Source of the DNA: a virus
Direction: 5' to 3' (one strand)
Virus record (IMG/VR): IMGVR_UViG_3300025127_007751
Span: 1 to 64,000 of that record
Length of the DNA stretch: 64,000 nucleotides
Position 1 is the first letter of the stretch; every line of letters begins with the position of its first letter. Both the position numbers and the translations under genes were made by a program. Shown in pieces: positions 53,499 through 61,011 of the stretch. The notes under the pieces were generated by a model, which was given only the letters and a program-made list of their open reading frames with translations, did no database searches and had not been told where the DNA came from.

Positions 53499-54518
53499 TT
53501 AAGAATATATAAAGATGTCTTGTGATGATGAAACAAAAATATTACCCTTTTTAACATATTGTGAGGCAATAGTTCCTGTTTGATCAGCACCACTTCCACC
53601 TACTACTACAGCTGCCATAAATGCATCTGGTGTAAATGCTGCTGAGCCATCTCCAGCGTCAAACGATGAAGTAACTGCCCATCTTGTTGTACCTGCATCG
53701 TATGCAAATAATTCACCTTTATCTTGTGTTGTTTGTTGTACAACTATACCACCATCTCCAACTGTAGTTGAACCAGAAGCTAATAGTACAAACCTATCCT
53801 TAACTAATAAATTTTCTGTATTTCTAAATGAGGCAGTACCATCAACAGTTAAATCATGAGTAATAATAACATCACCTGTAACTGTTAATAATCCATTACC
53901 ATCGGAACCTCCCGCACTAGCAAAAGTTAAATTTTCTTCAGCATTTAACTCTCCTGGGGTACCTGTTGAAGTAGTTACTCTATCATTTCCTTCATTAGTA
54001 ATAGTAGCAGCACCACTAGAACCTGAAGAACCACTTGAACCACTTGTACCAGAAGAACCACTTGTTCCTGAGTTACCACTTGAACCTGAGGTACCACTTG
54101 AACCACTTGTTCCTGCAGCACCAGAAGAACCTGAGGTACCACTTGAACCAGAAGTACCGTCATCACCAGCTTCACCAGAAGAACCACTAGTTCCAGAAGA
54201 ACCACTTGTACCAGAAGAACCAGAAGTACCAGAATCACCTGAAGATCCACTTGTACCACTTGAACCGGAAGTACCAGAATTACCTGAAGAACCTGAAGTA
54301 CCACTTGAACCACTTGTTCCCGAATTACCTGAAGAACCTGATGTACCTGAAGAGCCACTTGTACCCGAAGATGCAGCGTTTTCTCTTGTACCAACTACAC
54401 CTGAGGGGTTAATTGTTAGTACTGTGTCTTCACTGCCTTGTGTTGATAAATTAGATAGGGATAATTGAGCTAATTCAGCATTAGATCCACTAACTATTAC
54501 TTTTTTCCAATTTGCCAT
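53499..54518 (-). CDS. tail fibre with one collagen-like Ser/Thr region
   Basis: 339 residues. N-terminus MANWKKVIVSGSNAELAQL matches the giant fibre, so both may mount on the same site. Gly-X-Y triplets (GTS/GSS/GNS, one GEAGDDG break) run from about residue 49 to 171. The module TITNEGNDRVTTSTGTPGELNAEENL follows, also present in the giant fibre (ITNLGDNRVTTSTG..., NNINNRVTTATG...). The C-terminal 150 residues are beta-rich (GDVIITHDLTVDGTASF). Probably a shorter, alternative fibre or adaptor. Confidence 0.85.
   Translation of the reverse strand: MANWKKVIVSGSNAELAQLSLSNLSTQGSEDTVLTINPSGVVGTRENAASSGTSGSSGTSGSSGNSGTSGSSGTSGSSGNSGTSGSSGTSGSSGDSGTSGSSGTSGSSGTSGSSGEAGDDGTSGSSGTSGSSGAAGTSGSSGTSGSSGNSGTSGSSGTSGSSGSSGSSGAATITNEGNDRVTTSTGTPGELNAEENLTFASAGGSDGNGLLTVTGDVIITHDLTVDGTASFRNTENLLVKDRFVLLASGSTTVGDGGIVVQQTTQDKGELFAYDAGTTRWAVTSSFDAGDGSAAFTPDAFMAAVVVGGSGADQTGTIASQYVKKGNIFVSSSQDIFIYS
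54006..54371. repeat. tandem repeat encoding the Gly-X-Y region of the short fibre
   Basis: About 122 codons of GTS/GSS/GNS triplets with the same DNA units as in the giant fibre, so recombination between the two genes is possible. Confidence 0.9.
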
Positions 54519-54537
54519 TTTATTTAGAAATTATATT

Positions 54538-54553
54538 TTATTATACATATATT
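54538..54553 (-). promoter_or_regulatory. promoter-like element before the short fibre
   Basis: The minus strand reads ATATATGTATAATAAAAT about 22 bases before the ATG at 54518; almost identical to 3971-3986. Confidence 0.5.
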
Positions 54554-54556
54554 ATT

Positions 54557-54955
54557 TTAACCTAAACCCACATAAAAATTATTAGAAGAATAAATAATTC
54601 CTCCTTCCTTTGCAGTTGGTAATGAATCAAATTCAATTAATTGTAAAACTCCATCTCCATCGATTTTAACTCCCTGATTAGTTGTAGAATTTTTAATTAA
54701 CATTAGGTCATCCGAAGTTGTATCACTTACTTGAAGTCTTGCACCTGCTGAAGCTTCGCCAATACCTAATCTAGTACCATCAAAAATTAATTTAGGATTA
54801 CCTTTTATTGTTTCTGTGCCTCCAGTAGCTGTTAATAAATAATTATTAACATTGTTAAGTATAGTTAAACTACTTCCTCCTCCACCACTACCTTGTTGTT
54901 CAGTAGCATAAGAACCAACTTTTAAACTATCTACAAATCTTACGTTATTAGCCAT
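54557..54955 (-). CDS. small fibre-like protein
   Basis: 132 residues. After an N-terminal VRFVDSLKVGSY and a GSGGGGSS linker comes LTILNNVNNYLLTATGGTETIKGNPKLIFDGTRLGIGEAS, the same module found in the two long fibres (N-x-V/I-N-x-x-x-x-T-A-T-G ... L-x-F-D-G-T-x-L). It lacks the collagen repeats. Likely a tail appendage built from the shared module. Starts 1 base after the gp15-like gene stop. Confidence 0.75.
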   Translation of the reverse strand: MANNVRFVDSLKVGSYATEQQGSGGGGSSLTILNNVNNYLLTATGGTETIKGNPKLIFDGTRLGIGEASAGARLQVSDTTSDDLMLIKNSTTNQGVKIDGDGVLQLIEFDSLPTAKEGGIIYSSNNFYVGLG

Positions 54956-54956
54956 C

Positions 54957-55943
54957 TTAATTTTTTAATTCAGTTCCCGGGGTTATATCCGAAATACTTG
55001 ATACATTACCTATATTATCTCTATTTCTTCTTGTTCTTCCATCTTTTGTTTTAGTTACACCCTCATCAAAAATTTCTGAGTTTGCTGTTGTTTCCATTTG
55101 AACAATAAACTTAGATTTGGAATTAAATTTAGAAATTGAGTGCATTTCTTTTTGTATTGTATCAGGTATTATATACCCATATAATCTTATATTAAATGTT
55201 CCTTTTACTATTCTATCAGAACCTAAGTTAGATTGTGTTGTTGTTTCAAAACTATCTATAAAGGCTCTAAATTTAAATCTTTCTGGATTGCCCCAATAAG
55301 CATCTGAAGCATATTCACAAGCTTCTATAATTTTATTTAACTGTTCCATATAGTAAGTTTGTATTAAACAACTATATTCTAAAGTTAGATAATCAGGCAC
55401 TGCAACAGCATAGTATTGTTTTGCAGGGATTTTATTATTTATAGCAGAAAAATTACTATAAAAGTTTTTTGGATTATAAGCTCTTTGAAACGATGCATAC
55501 AGATTAGGATCATTAGCATCCAATTTATTATATACAGTTCTATTTTTTGTAACTGTATTTCTTTTAGCTACAATAATAGGTAACATTATTGCACCTTTTT
55601 TATCTCTATAATAACCATCTCTTTGAAAAGATTTCCATCTTTCTGGTGATCCATAAATTATTGGTACATTTCTTCTTTCTCCATTTTGATAAACAAATGG
55701 TTTAATAACTTCTTTAAAATAAAAAAATACGGCTTCATCTATATCTTTTAATCCAATAGAAAAGGGTTTTGATGTATCATTTTTCCAAGATAATTTTTCG
55801 GATCTATTGAATGGAATACCAGTTTCATTTTCATTAGTAGGTAATGGAATATTAGGATTACCATATCTTGGATCAGTAGGCCTTTGTTGGTCTATACTAA
55901 TTTGCTTTTGTGTTTTAGGTATTGGTTTTCTTATTCTTGCCAT
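54957..55943 (-). CDS. 15: proximal tail sheath stabiliser, gp15-like
   Basis: 328 residues. VFFYFKEVIKPFVYQNGERRNVPIIYGSPERWK and GAIMLPIIVAKRNT, then LTLEYSCLIQTYYMEQLNKIIEACEYAS and GTFNIRLYGYIIP correspond in order to T4 gp15 (residues RVPITYASKEHF, LPRINL, YELSIFTRYEDDMFQIVEQIL, WSLTFEVNGWMYP). Gp15 forms the terminator ring at the top of the tail. The C-terminal 50 residues are polar and variable. Overlaps gp14 by 1 base. Confidence 0.82.
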   Translation of the reverse strand: MARIRKPIPKTQKQISIDQQRPTDPRYGNPNIPLPTNENETGIPFNRSEKLSWKNDTSKPFSIGLKDIDEAVFFYFKEVIKPFVYQNGERRNVPIIYGSPERWKSFQRDGYYRDKKGAIMLPIIVAKRNTVTKNRTVYNKLDANDPNLYASFQRAYNPKNFYSNFSAINNKIPAKQYYAVAVPDYLTLEYSCLIQTYYMEQLNKIIEACEYASDAYWGNPERFKFRAFIDSFETTTQSNLGSDRIVKGTFNIRLYGYIIPDTIQKEMHSISKFNSKSKFIVQMETTANSEIFDEGVTKTKDGRTRRNRDNIGNVSSISDITPGTELKN

Positions 55944-56473
55944 TAAAATCTTTCTTTAAAAGGTGAAATTGCCACTTTATCAGCTGGTATATAATAAGTT
56001 GAACATAATATGGATAAATTAGACCCAAATAGCTGTAAGTTTGGGTTTAAAGGATTTGGAGTTCCATCAGAGTTATTATTAGGATAATCAGGATTTTTAC
56101 CACTAAAATATTGGTTAGCTACCGTACTTTGTACTCCATAATAAGCTTCTTGATATAATACTATATCACCAACTTCTGGGACTATGTTAGCATCAACTAA
56201 ATCATCTCTTAAAAAATAAAAATCAATTCCCTGTTGAAATTGTATTCCTTCTTCATCTTCCGGAAATGATTCATCTTGTCTATTAATTAAACAATTAAAT
56301 AAAAAGGGCCCATTATAAAATTTTTCTTCAGCTGCTTCACCATAAATGTTTACTTTAGTTTCTTCTAACTTAAATTGATAAAAAGCTGCCTGTTGGGTAA
56401 TTACATTACCCATCAATTCTCTATTAACAGTCCTTATGAGAGATACATCTCTCTGTCTTGCAAACATTGCCAT
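55943..56473 (-). CDS. 14: neck protein, gp14-like
   Basis: 176 residues. N-terminus RDVSLIRTVNRELMGNVITQQAAFYQFKLEETKVNIYGEAAEEKFYNGPFLFNCLINRQDE, then VGDIVLYQEAYYGV corresponds to the G-D-L-I-Y-F-P-x-x-x-x-x-F-E-I block of gp14. It joins head and tail with gp13. Overlaps gp15-like by 1 base and follows gp13-like by 1 base, the T4 order 13-14-15. Confidence 0.78.
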   Translation of the reverse strand: MAMFARQRDVSLIRTVNRELMGNVITQQAAFYQFKLEETKVNIYGEAAEEKFYNGPFLFNCLINRQDESFPEDEEGIQFQQGIDFYFLRDDLVDANIVPEVGDIVLYQEAYYGVQSTVANQYFSGKNPDYPNNNSDGTPNPLNPNLQLFGSNLSILCSTYYIPADKVAISPFKERF

Positions 56474-56474
56474 A

Positions 56475-57653
56475 TTATCCTATATAAATTACTCTTGGTA
56501 CTTGATCTAATTCCCTTAAAACAGCTTCCTGTTCTTTTACTCTTCTTTCCAATACATTAGCTCTAGATGTTTCATCAAAATAAGCTCTTAATCTTTCTAA
56601 TAAAGCTGTTTTTTCGGCTGTGGCAGCTGCTAGTAAATCAGCTTGATTTAAAGTCATATCAGCATTAGGAATTGGTATTGTACTATATTTACCTCTAACA
56701 TATCCTAAAATTTCTTTACATAAAGCTAATGTATACTCAAATATCCATTGTCTACCAACTGAATTAATCAACCTATAAACTGGGTTTTGGTAGGGCATAT
56801 TAGACACATTTGTAATTTCATTACAAGCTGGTATTATACTGCTACTAATTCGCTCATTTCTTTCTATATATTCAAAAAATAAATTACCACATGAACCATC
56901 AAAAGCTATTCTTCCATCTAAAACACCAGGTATTGGAAAAATTCTAATTACATTATTATGTATTTCAAATGAATAATTAGACATTCTAACCATTTCATTC
57001 ATCTCCAATTGTTGAATGATTTGTATATCATAATTTAGGGGCATCATTAAATAACCCAAACCTTCAGAAGCAAAACCACCTACACCCATAACTCCAGCAG
57101 CCATTGCGCCTCCAAAACCAAAACTATCAAAAGGATTTAAATATAAGGCTGAAGCTGGTAATGGGTTTTGGTAAAATACTCTTTTTATTTCAATACTACC
57201 TGTTATGCCTTGTTCCTTAGCCCAAATTTTCAAATCATAATCTTGAACACTAGCACTTAATGGAATACTCCCTTTATACCACGTTATATTACCGCCAACT
57301 CCTGCTTCTTCACCATATTGCTCGGATAATCTAACTATTTCTTCAAAATTGGGTTGTACAATAACTTCATTAAGGTTAATATTTTCATAAGGCAAACCTT
57401 TTAAATCTAAAATATTTTCTCTAATTAAATAAGCATAGAGTTCATTTCCGTAAGTTGTAATAGCTTCTTCAAAAGCAGTAAAAAATGAACTTGATTGAAG
57501 TTCAATATCCATTAAAGGATAACCTAATCTTGTAGCACAAAATTTAGTTACTTTAATACAATCTTCTTGAAATTCAACATCATTGTTATAAAATCCAAAT
57601 GGTACAGCTTTAGGATTCCAAATTGGATCACCATCATAAATTGGAATATTCAT
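56475..57653 (-). CDS. 13: neck protein, gp13-like
   Basis: 392 residues (T4 gp13 has 309). Conserved-looking blocks are IELQSSSFFTAFEEAITTYGNELYAYLIRENIL and FEYTLALCKEILGYVRGKYSTIPIPNADMTLNQADLLAAA with a helical C-terminus. The central PVYRLINSVGRQW is typical of head-closure proteins. A Gly/Ala-rich hydrophobic patch at about 180-205 (FGFGGAMAAGVMGVGGF) is unusual. First gene of the neck group, 16 bases after a late-type element. Confidence 0.75.
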   Translation of the reverse strand: MNIPIYDGDPIWNPKAVPFGFYNNDVEFQEDCIKVTKFCATRLGYPLMDIELQSSSFFTAFEEAITTYGNELYAYLIRENILDLKGLPYENINLNEVIVQPNFEEIVRLSEQYGEEAGVGGNITWYKGSIPLSASVQDYDLKIWAKEQGITGSIEIKRVFYQNPLPASALYLNPFDSFGFGGAMAAGVMGVGGFASEGLGYLMMPLNYDIQIIQQLEMNEMVRMSNYSFEIHNNVIRIFPIPGVLDGRIAFDGSCGNLFFEYIERNERISSSIIPACNEITNVSNMPYQNPVYRLINSVGRQWIFEYTLALCKEILGYVRGKYSTIPIPNADMTLNQADLLAAATAEKTALLERLRAYFDETSRANVLERRVKEQEAVLRELDQVPRVIYIG

Positions 57654-57668
57654 ATTTAATTTATTTTA

Positions 57669-57678
57669 TTATAAATAT
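57669..57678 (-). promoter_or_regulatory. late-type promoter-like element before the neck genes
   Basis: The minus strand reads ATATTTATAATAAAAT directly after the T-run of the terminator at 57680-57705 and 16 bases before the ATG at 57653. Confidence 0.6.
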
Positions 57679-57679
57679 G

Positions 57680-57705
57680 AAAAAAAAGACCTCAAATTGA
57701 GGCCT
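57680..57705 (-). terminator. rho-independent terminator
   Basis: On the minus strand AGGCCTCA-ATT-TGAGGTCT (8 bp, one G-T pair) followed by TTTTTTT. Closes the unit with the gene at 57733-58584. Confidence 0.88.
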
Positions 57706-57732
57706 AATTTATATTTTGAAAATCAATTAATT

Positions 57733-58584
57733 TTAAATTGATATTTTTAAAGTTCCACCATCATTATAAACTTGACCTACAACACCAGGGTCTGAAGTTG
57801 GTAAACCTGACATAAATAAAACTTGACCTGCACTAGCAGTTATATTTAAACTACCAGTTATTTCCACTGCTGTTTTATTGGTTCCTATTCCTAGTGATCC
57901 ATGTTTAAATCTTGAAGGTTCTTCTAAACTTGAAGTTACTTGTAAGCTACCACTTAATCTCATTGTATGGCCCGCAGTTAAATTCTTACCGGAAAATTCA
58001 CTACTATTTCCTTTAACTTCAAAAGCATTAGCATTTACACCATTTCCAACTAAAGAATTGGATCCAGTTATTCTTAAACTACCAGTTATTCTTACTTCAA
58101 CACCTTGACTAGCTGCAGCAAAAGCAGAACCAGATGGTATAACTGTAAAAGCTCTAGAACCTGATACATGTGTTGTTTCTGTTGGGCCACCACTTGAAGT
58201 ATACCAGAAAGTAACTTCATTTTGTATTGAATCTTGACCTAATTGAGTTTGTGCACTATGAACTACACCTGAGCCACTTACATTTCCTATATTATTTTGG
58301 TTTAGTGTAGCTAAAGCACTTGTACCATCAGTAAATACAATTGAGTCAGGAGAAACAAATAAATCTTTAAATGGATTAGTAACCGAACCTAATGTGGCAG
58401 CTGCTTCAGTAGGTATAATACTACCAGATATACCCATGCTTCCACTTACTATTAAACTACTTGAAACAATAAGTGAACCACTTATTTCATGTGAACCAGT
58501 AAAAAATCTAAAATTATTATCTAATTCTTCTATTGTTAAAGCCGAACCTTTTCCGTCTGATCCTGTTCTGAATGTTAATGCCAT
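57733..58584 (-). CDS. virion structural protein, Gly-Ser-rich beta repeats
   Basis: 283 residues rich in G-S-(L/M/I)-x-(V/I)-S-G-S repeats (GSLIVSSSLIVSGSMGISGSII near 36-57; RITGSLRITGSNSL near 166-179; EITGSLNITASAG), a regular beta pattern of fibre and appendage proteins. The N-terminus TFRTGSDGKGSALTIEELDNNFRFFTG is a common opening of marine phage fibres. Function as whisker or fibre is inferred. Confidence 0.7.
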   Translation of the reverse strand: MALTFRTGSDGKGSALTIEELDNNFRFFTGSHEISGSLIVSSSLIVSGSMGISGSIIPTEAAATLGSVTNPFKDLFVSPDSIVFTDGTSALATLNQNNIGNVSGSGVVHSAQTQLGQDSIQNEVTFWYTSSGGPTETTHVSGSRAFTVIPSGSAFAAASQGVEVRITGSLRITGSNSLVGNGVNANAFEVKGNSSEFSGKNLTAGHTMRLSGSLQVTSSLEEPSRFKHGSLGIGTNKTAVEITGSLNITASAGQVLFMSGLPTSDPGVVGQVYNDGGTLKISI

Positions 58585-58605
58585 GTTTTATTAAATTAAA
58601 TTTTA

Positions 58606-58615
58606 TTATAAATAT
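58606..58615 (-). promoter_or_regulatory. late-type promoter-like element
   Basis: The minus strand reads ATATTTATAATAAAAT, 22 bases before the ATG at 58584. Confidence 0.55.
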
Positions 58616-59160
58616 TAAGAGGAACCTACAAGGTACTCTATTCTAACGTTTTCCTTATTGGCTTTAGCTTTTATACTATATAAAGAAGCAAAAGAAGAAA
58701 AATATTGCAAATCTACATAACCTTCAACTACATAATCATAATAATTAGAGCTATCAAATTGGGCATTAGAAAGCATTATAGATTTACCTGGGTCTAATCT
58801 AAATATACCTTCATCACCGGAACCTACATTATCGGAATTAGGTGAATCTGAGTCAGGACTATTTTGTACTAAATATAAAGATACATAATTATTTTTATCT
58901 AAATTAGTAAATCTTAAATACTTAACTGTATCTCTTACAAATGAACCTGCTACTTGAGATGATTCATCATCTACAAATCTTAATAATTCTACTCCTGTTT
59001 TTTCAAATGTTGTTGATATTGTATCAACACGCCTAACTAATTGACAAACTCCAGGAATAATTACTCTATTAAATGCTTGTTCTAAATTACCATTTGGTAA
59101 TTCAATGCTTTCTTGAATTACAACAGAAAGTGATCCAGTAGGGTTACAAATTGATGCCAT
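58615..59160 (-). CDS. virion-region protein of unknown function
   Basis: 181 residues, beta-rich, acidic, with a D-S-D-S-P-N-S-D-N loop (NSPDSDSPNSDN near 104-116) and the pattern NNYVSLYLVQNS. No signal, no membrane. Located between capsid and neck genes behind a double late-type element. May be a head decoration or neck protein; not recognised. Confidence 0.68.
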   Translation of the reverse strand: MASICNPTGSLSVVIQESIELPNGNLEQAFNRVIIPGVCQLVRRVDTISTTFEKTGVELLRFVDDESSQVAGSFVRDTVKYLRFTNLDKNNYVSLYLVQNSPDSDSPNSDNVGSGDEGIFRLDPGKSIMLSNAQFDSSNYYDYVVEGYVDLQYFSSFASLYSIKAKANKENVRIEYLVGSS

Positions 59161-59169
59161 ATATTTTGG

Positions 59170-59206
59170 TTATAAATATGAGGTTTATTGTTATAATTAT
59201 AAATAT
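59170..59206 (-). promoter_or_regulatory. tandem late-type promoter-like elements after gp23
   Basis: Two ATATTTATAA elements (59170-59179 and 59197-59206) stand in a row between the gp23 terminator and the gene starting at 59160. Confidence 0.55.
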
Positions 59207-59212
59207 AAAAAC

Positions 59213-59242
59213 AAAAAAAAAGCCCGACTAAAAAGCCGGGCT
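59213..59242 (-). terminator. rho-independent terminator behind gp23
   Basis: On the minus strand AGCCCGGC-TTTTTA-GTCGGGCT (8 bp, one G-T pair) followed by a run of eight or more T. The most GC-rich hairpin in the window, insulating the abundant capsid mRNA. Confidence 0.93.
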
Positions 59243-59269
59243 AATTTATTGCTAATTAAATATATCTAA

Positions 59270-60982
59270 TTATAGAGTATTTAGTCCAGCTACGTTAATT
59301 AATCCGTAGAATTCTGGTCTTACCATTTTCTTAGCATATCTAGTTAATAGACCTTTTCTAGGTACGAACGTATCTGGATCGTATACTAGAGGAGTCATAA
59401 TTAACGGGATATATGGAGCGAATACAGCACCACTTTCTAGGAACTGAGAACCTCTATATCCTAATAGGATTTGGTTAGCAGTCATATAAGGGTTTTTGTA
59501 AACTTTTTGTCTGTCATTTAATGCACCTACTTTTTGTACACCAAATGCATAGCTCATTTCAGCAGCATCACCATTAGAAGTTGAAGCAAATCCTGGAATT
59601 GATTCTAGGATAGTTGCAACTGTTGGAGATACTACCATAAAGTTAGCACCACCTCTAAGTGTTTTCTGATGAATAATATTACTTAACTTTTGGATTTTAG
59701 TTCCTAAAGTTTGGAACCATTGTCCTTGGCTATTGTAGAATCCTAGATCTGATTGTACTATTGTAGCACCAGTTCCAGTGATTGCTTGGTTGTTAACAGC
59801 TGACCAATTTTCTGTTCCTGCAGCAGCAGAATCAATCAACATACTTAAGATTTCCAAGTCTATTTCTAATGAAATATACTCACTTAAGATTGAAGTTAAT
59901 TCAGCTTCAGCATCTAGAGCATGGTAAGCGTTAAGATCTTGAGCGAACTCAGGCGTCCAAACAGCTTTTAGTTTTCTAGTTTTAGCAACAATAGCAGATG
60001 ATTGCATCTGAATGTTGATTTCTGGAATAACTTGGTCTGGGCAACAATCCTTGCTCTCATCGTTAAAAGAGTTTGGTTGTGAGTTACCAGCTTCAAAATC
60101 ACCTCTAAATCTATCAGTTGGTTGTAATTGATAGTTTACCCATACAGATCCTGTAGCGGCATTACCACCTAAACCAAATTTAGATTTTGATACAACAAAA
60201 GTTACATTAGCACCACCATCATAGTCAGTAAATTCTGATACCTGAGCACCAGGAATTGTACCATCTGATCCAGTGATAACTGCAGCTGAAAGAGAACCTG
60301 TGAATATGTTGAATCCTTTAACACCTTCAAAATCACCAAATGATAGTGATGAAGTAGGTACTGTTAAAGCCCAATAGTGACCAGCAGCAACAGAAGCTGA
60401 AAAATCACTATTAAAATTCGCCTGATCCCAAGTTGCGTCAGTTGCAACTAATCCAGTTTGTTCAACTTTTGATTGTGTATTTTGGACTGAATATCCAAAT
60501 CTACCTGATCCGTAAAGACCACCTTCGTTTGTATTACCAAAAGGAGCATTGTCTGCATCTCTATTTCCATATAAAGACTCACCAGCACCGAAAGGTGTTT
60601 TAGCGCTTCCGTATTGGAAATCTAGATAAAATACAAGACCTGAAGGTAAATTCATAGGTTGTACAGATACGAATTCTTGAGCAGCGATTTGTCCGAAGAC
60701 TTTTCTAACAAGTGGTAAAGCTACACCAGCCCACTGTCCACCAATGTTCACTCCAGTTTGTGATTGGAATGTACCAGATGAAACAGGACCGCCACCTGTA
60801 GAACTTTGCTCAACAACAAGTTGCTTAGCTTGATTTTCAAGGATAATTCCCATGTTATTTTTGTGGGCACCTTGTAAACCTTCTAATAAACCTGTTTTTT
60901 CCCATTTCCCTGCTAATTTAGCAGCATCACTTTGTAGTGATTGGTATGGGTTTGCACTTTCTAATAAAGAATTTAAACTCAT
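59270..60982 (-). CDS. 23: major capsid protein gp23
   Basis: 570 residues (T4 gp23 precursor has 521). N-terminus MSLNSLLESANPYQSLQSD, then GQWAGVALPLVRKVFGQIAAQEFVSVQPMNLPSGLVFYLDFQYG is the hallmark gp23 core; SRFGYSVQNTQSK..., IPEINIQMQSSAIVAKTRKLKAVWTPEFAQDLNAYHALDAEAELTSILS and GVFAPYIPLIMTPLVYDP follow. The N-terminal arm holds Leu-x-Glu type sites (for example IILEN near 46-50) that the gp21 protease may cut. Ends in the strongest terminator of the window. No late-type element was found directly before it; it may be read through from gp22. Confidence 0.97.
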   Translation of the reverse strand: MSLNSLLESANPYQSLQSDAAKLAGKWEKTGLLEGLQGAHKNNMGIILENQAKQLVVEQSSTGGGPVSSGTFQSQTGVNIGGQWAGVALPLVRKVFGQIAAQEFVSVQPMNLPSGLVFYLDFQYGSAKTPFGAGESLYGNRDADNAPFGNTNEGGLYGSGRFGYSVQNTQSKVEQTGLVATDATWDQANFNSDFSASVAAGHYWALTVPTSSLSFGDFEGVKGFNIFTGSLSAAVITGSDGTIPGAQVSEFTDYDGGANVTFVVSKSKFGLGGNAATGSVWVNYQLQPTDRFRGDFEAGNSQPNSFNDESKDCCPDQVIPEINIQMQSSAIVAKTRKLKAVWTPEFAQDLNAYHALDAEAELTSILSEYISLEIDLEILSMLIDSAAAGTENWSAVNNQAITGTGATIVQSDLGFYNSQGQWFQTLGTKIQKLSNIIHQKTLRGGANFMVVSPTVATILESIPGFASTSNGDAAEMSYAFGVQKVGALNDRQKVYKNPYMTANQILLGYRGSQFLESGAVFAPYIPLIMTPLVYDPDTFVPRKGLLTRYAKKMVRPEFYGLINVAGLNTL

Positions 60983-61011
60983 TGTTTTAAATTTAAGGGT
61001 TATTAATTATT

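Noticed and set aside
48672-54371. CRISPR array
   Set aside because: Units are back to back, 9 or 18 bases, in frame and without unique spacers; they encode Gly-X-Y triplets.
48666-54412. Open frames on both strands within the fibre repeats giving Leu/Val/Gln-rich, Tyr/Leu/Asn-rich or Pro/Glu/Val-rich proteins
   Set aside because: They arise because 9-base repeat units stay open in other frames. They begin and end with the repeats, have extreme composition and no start context.
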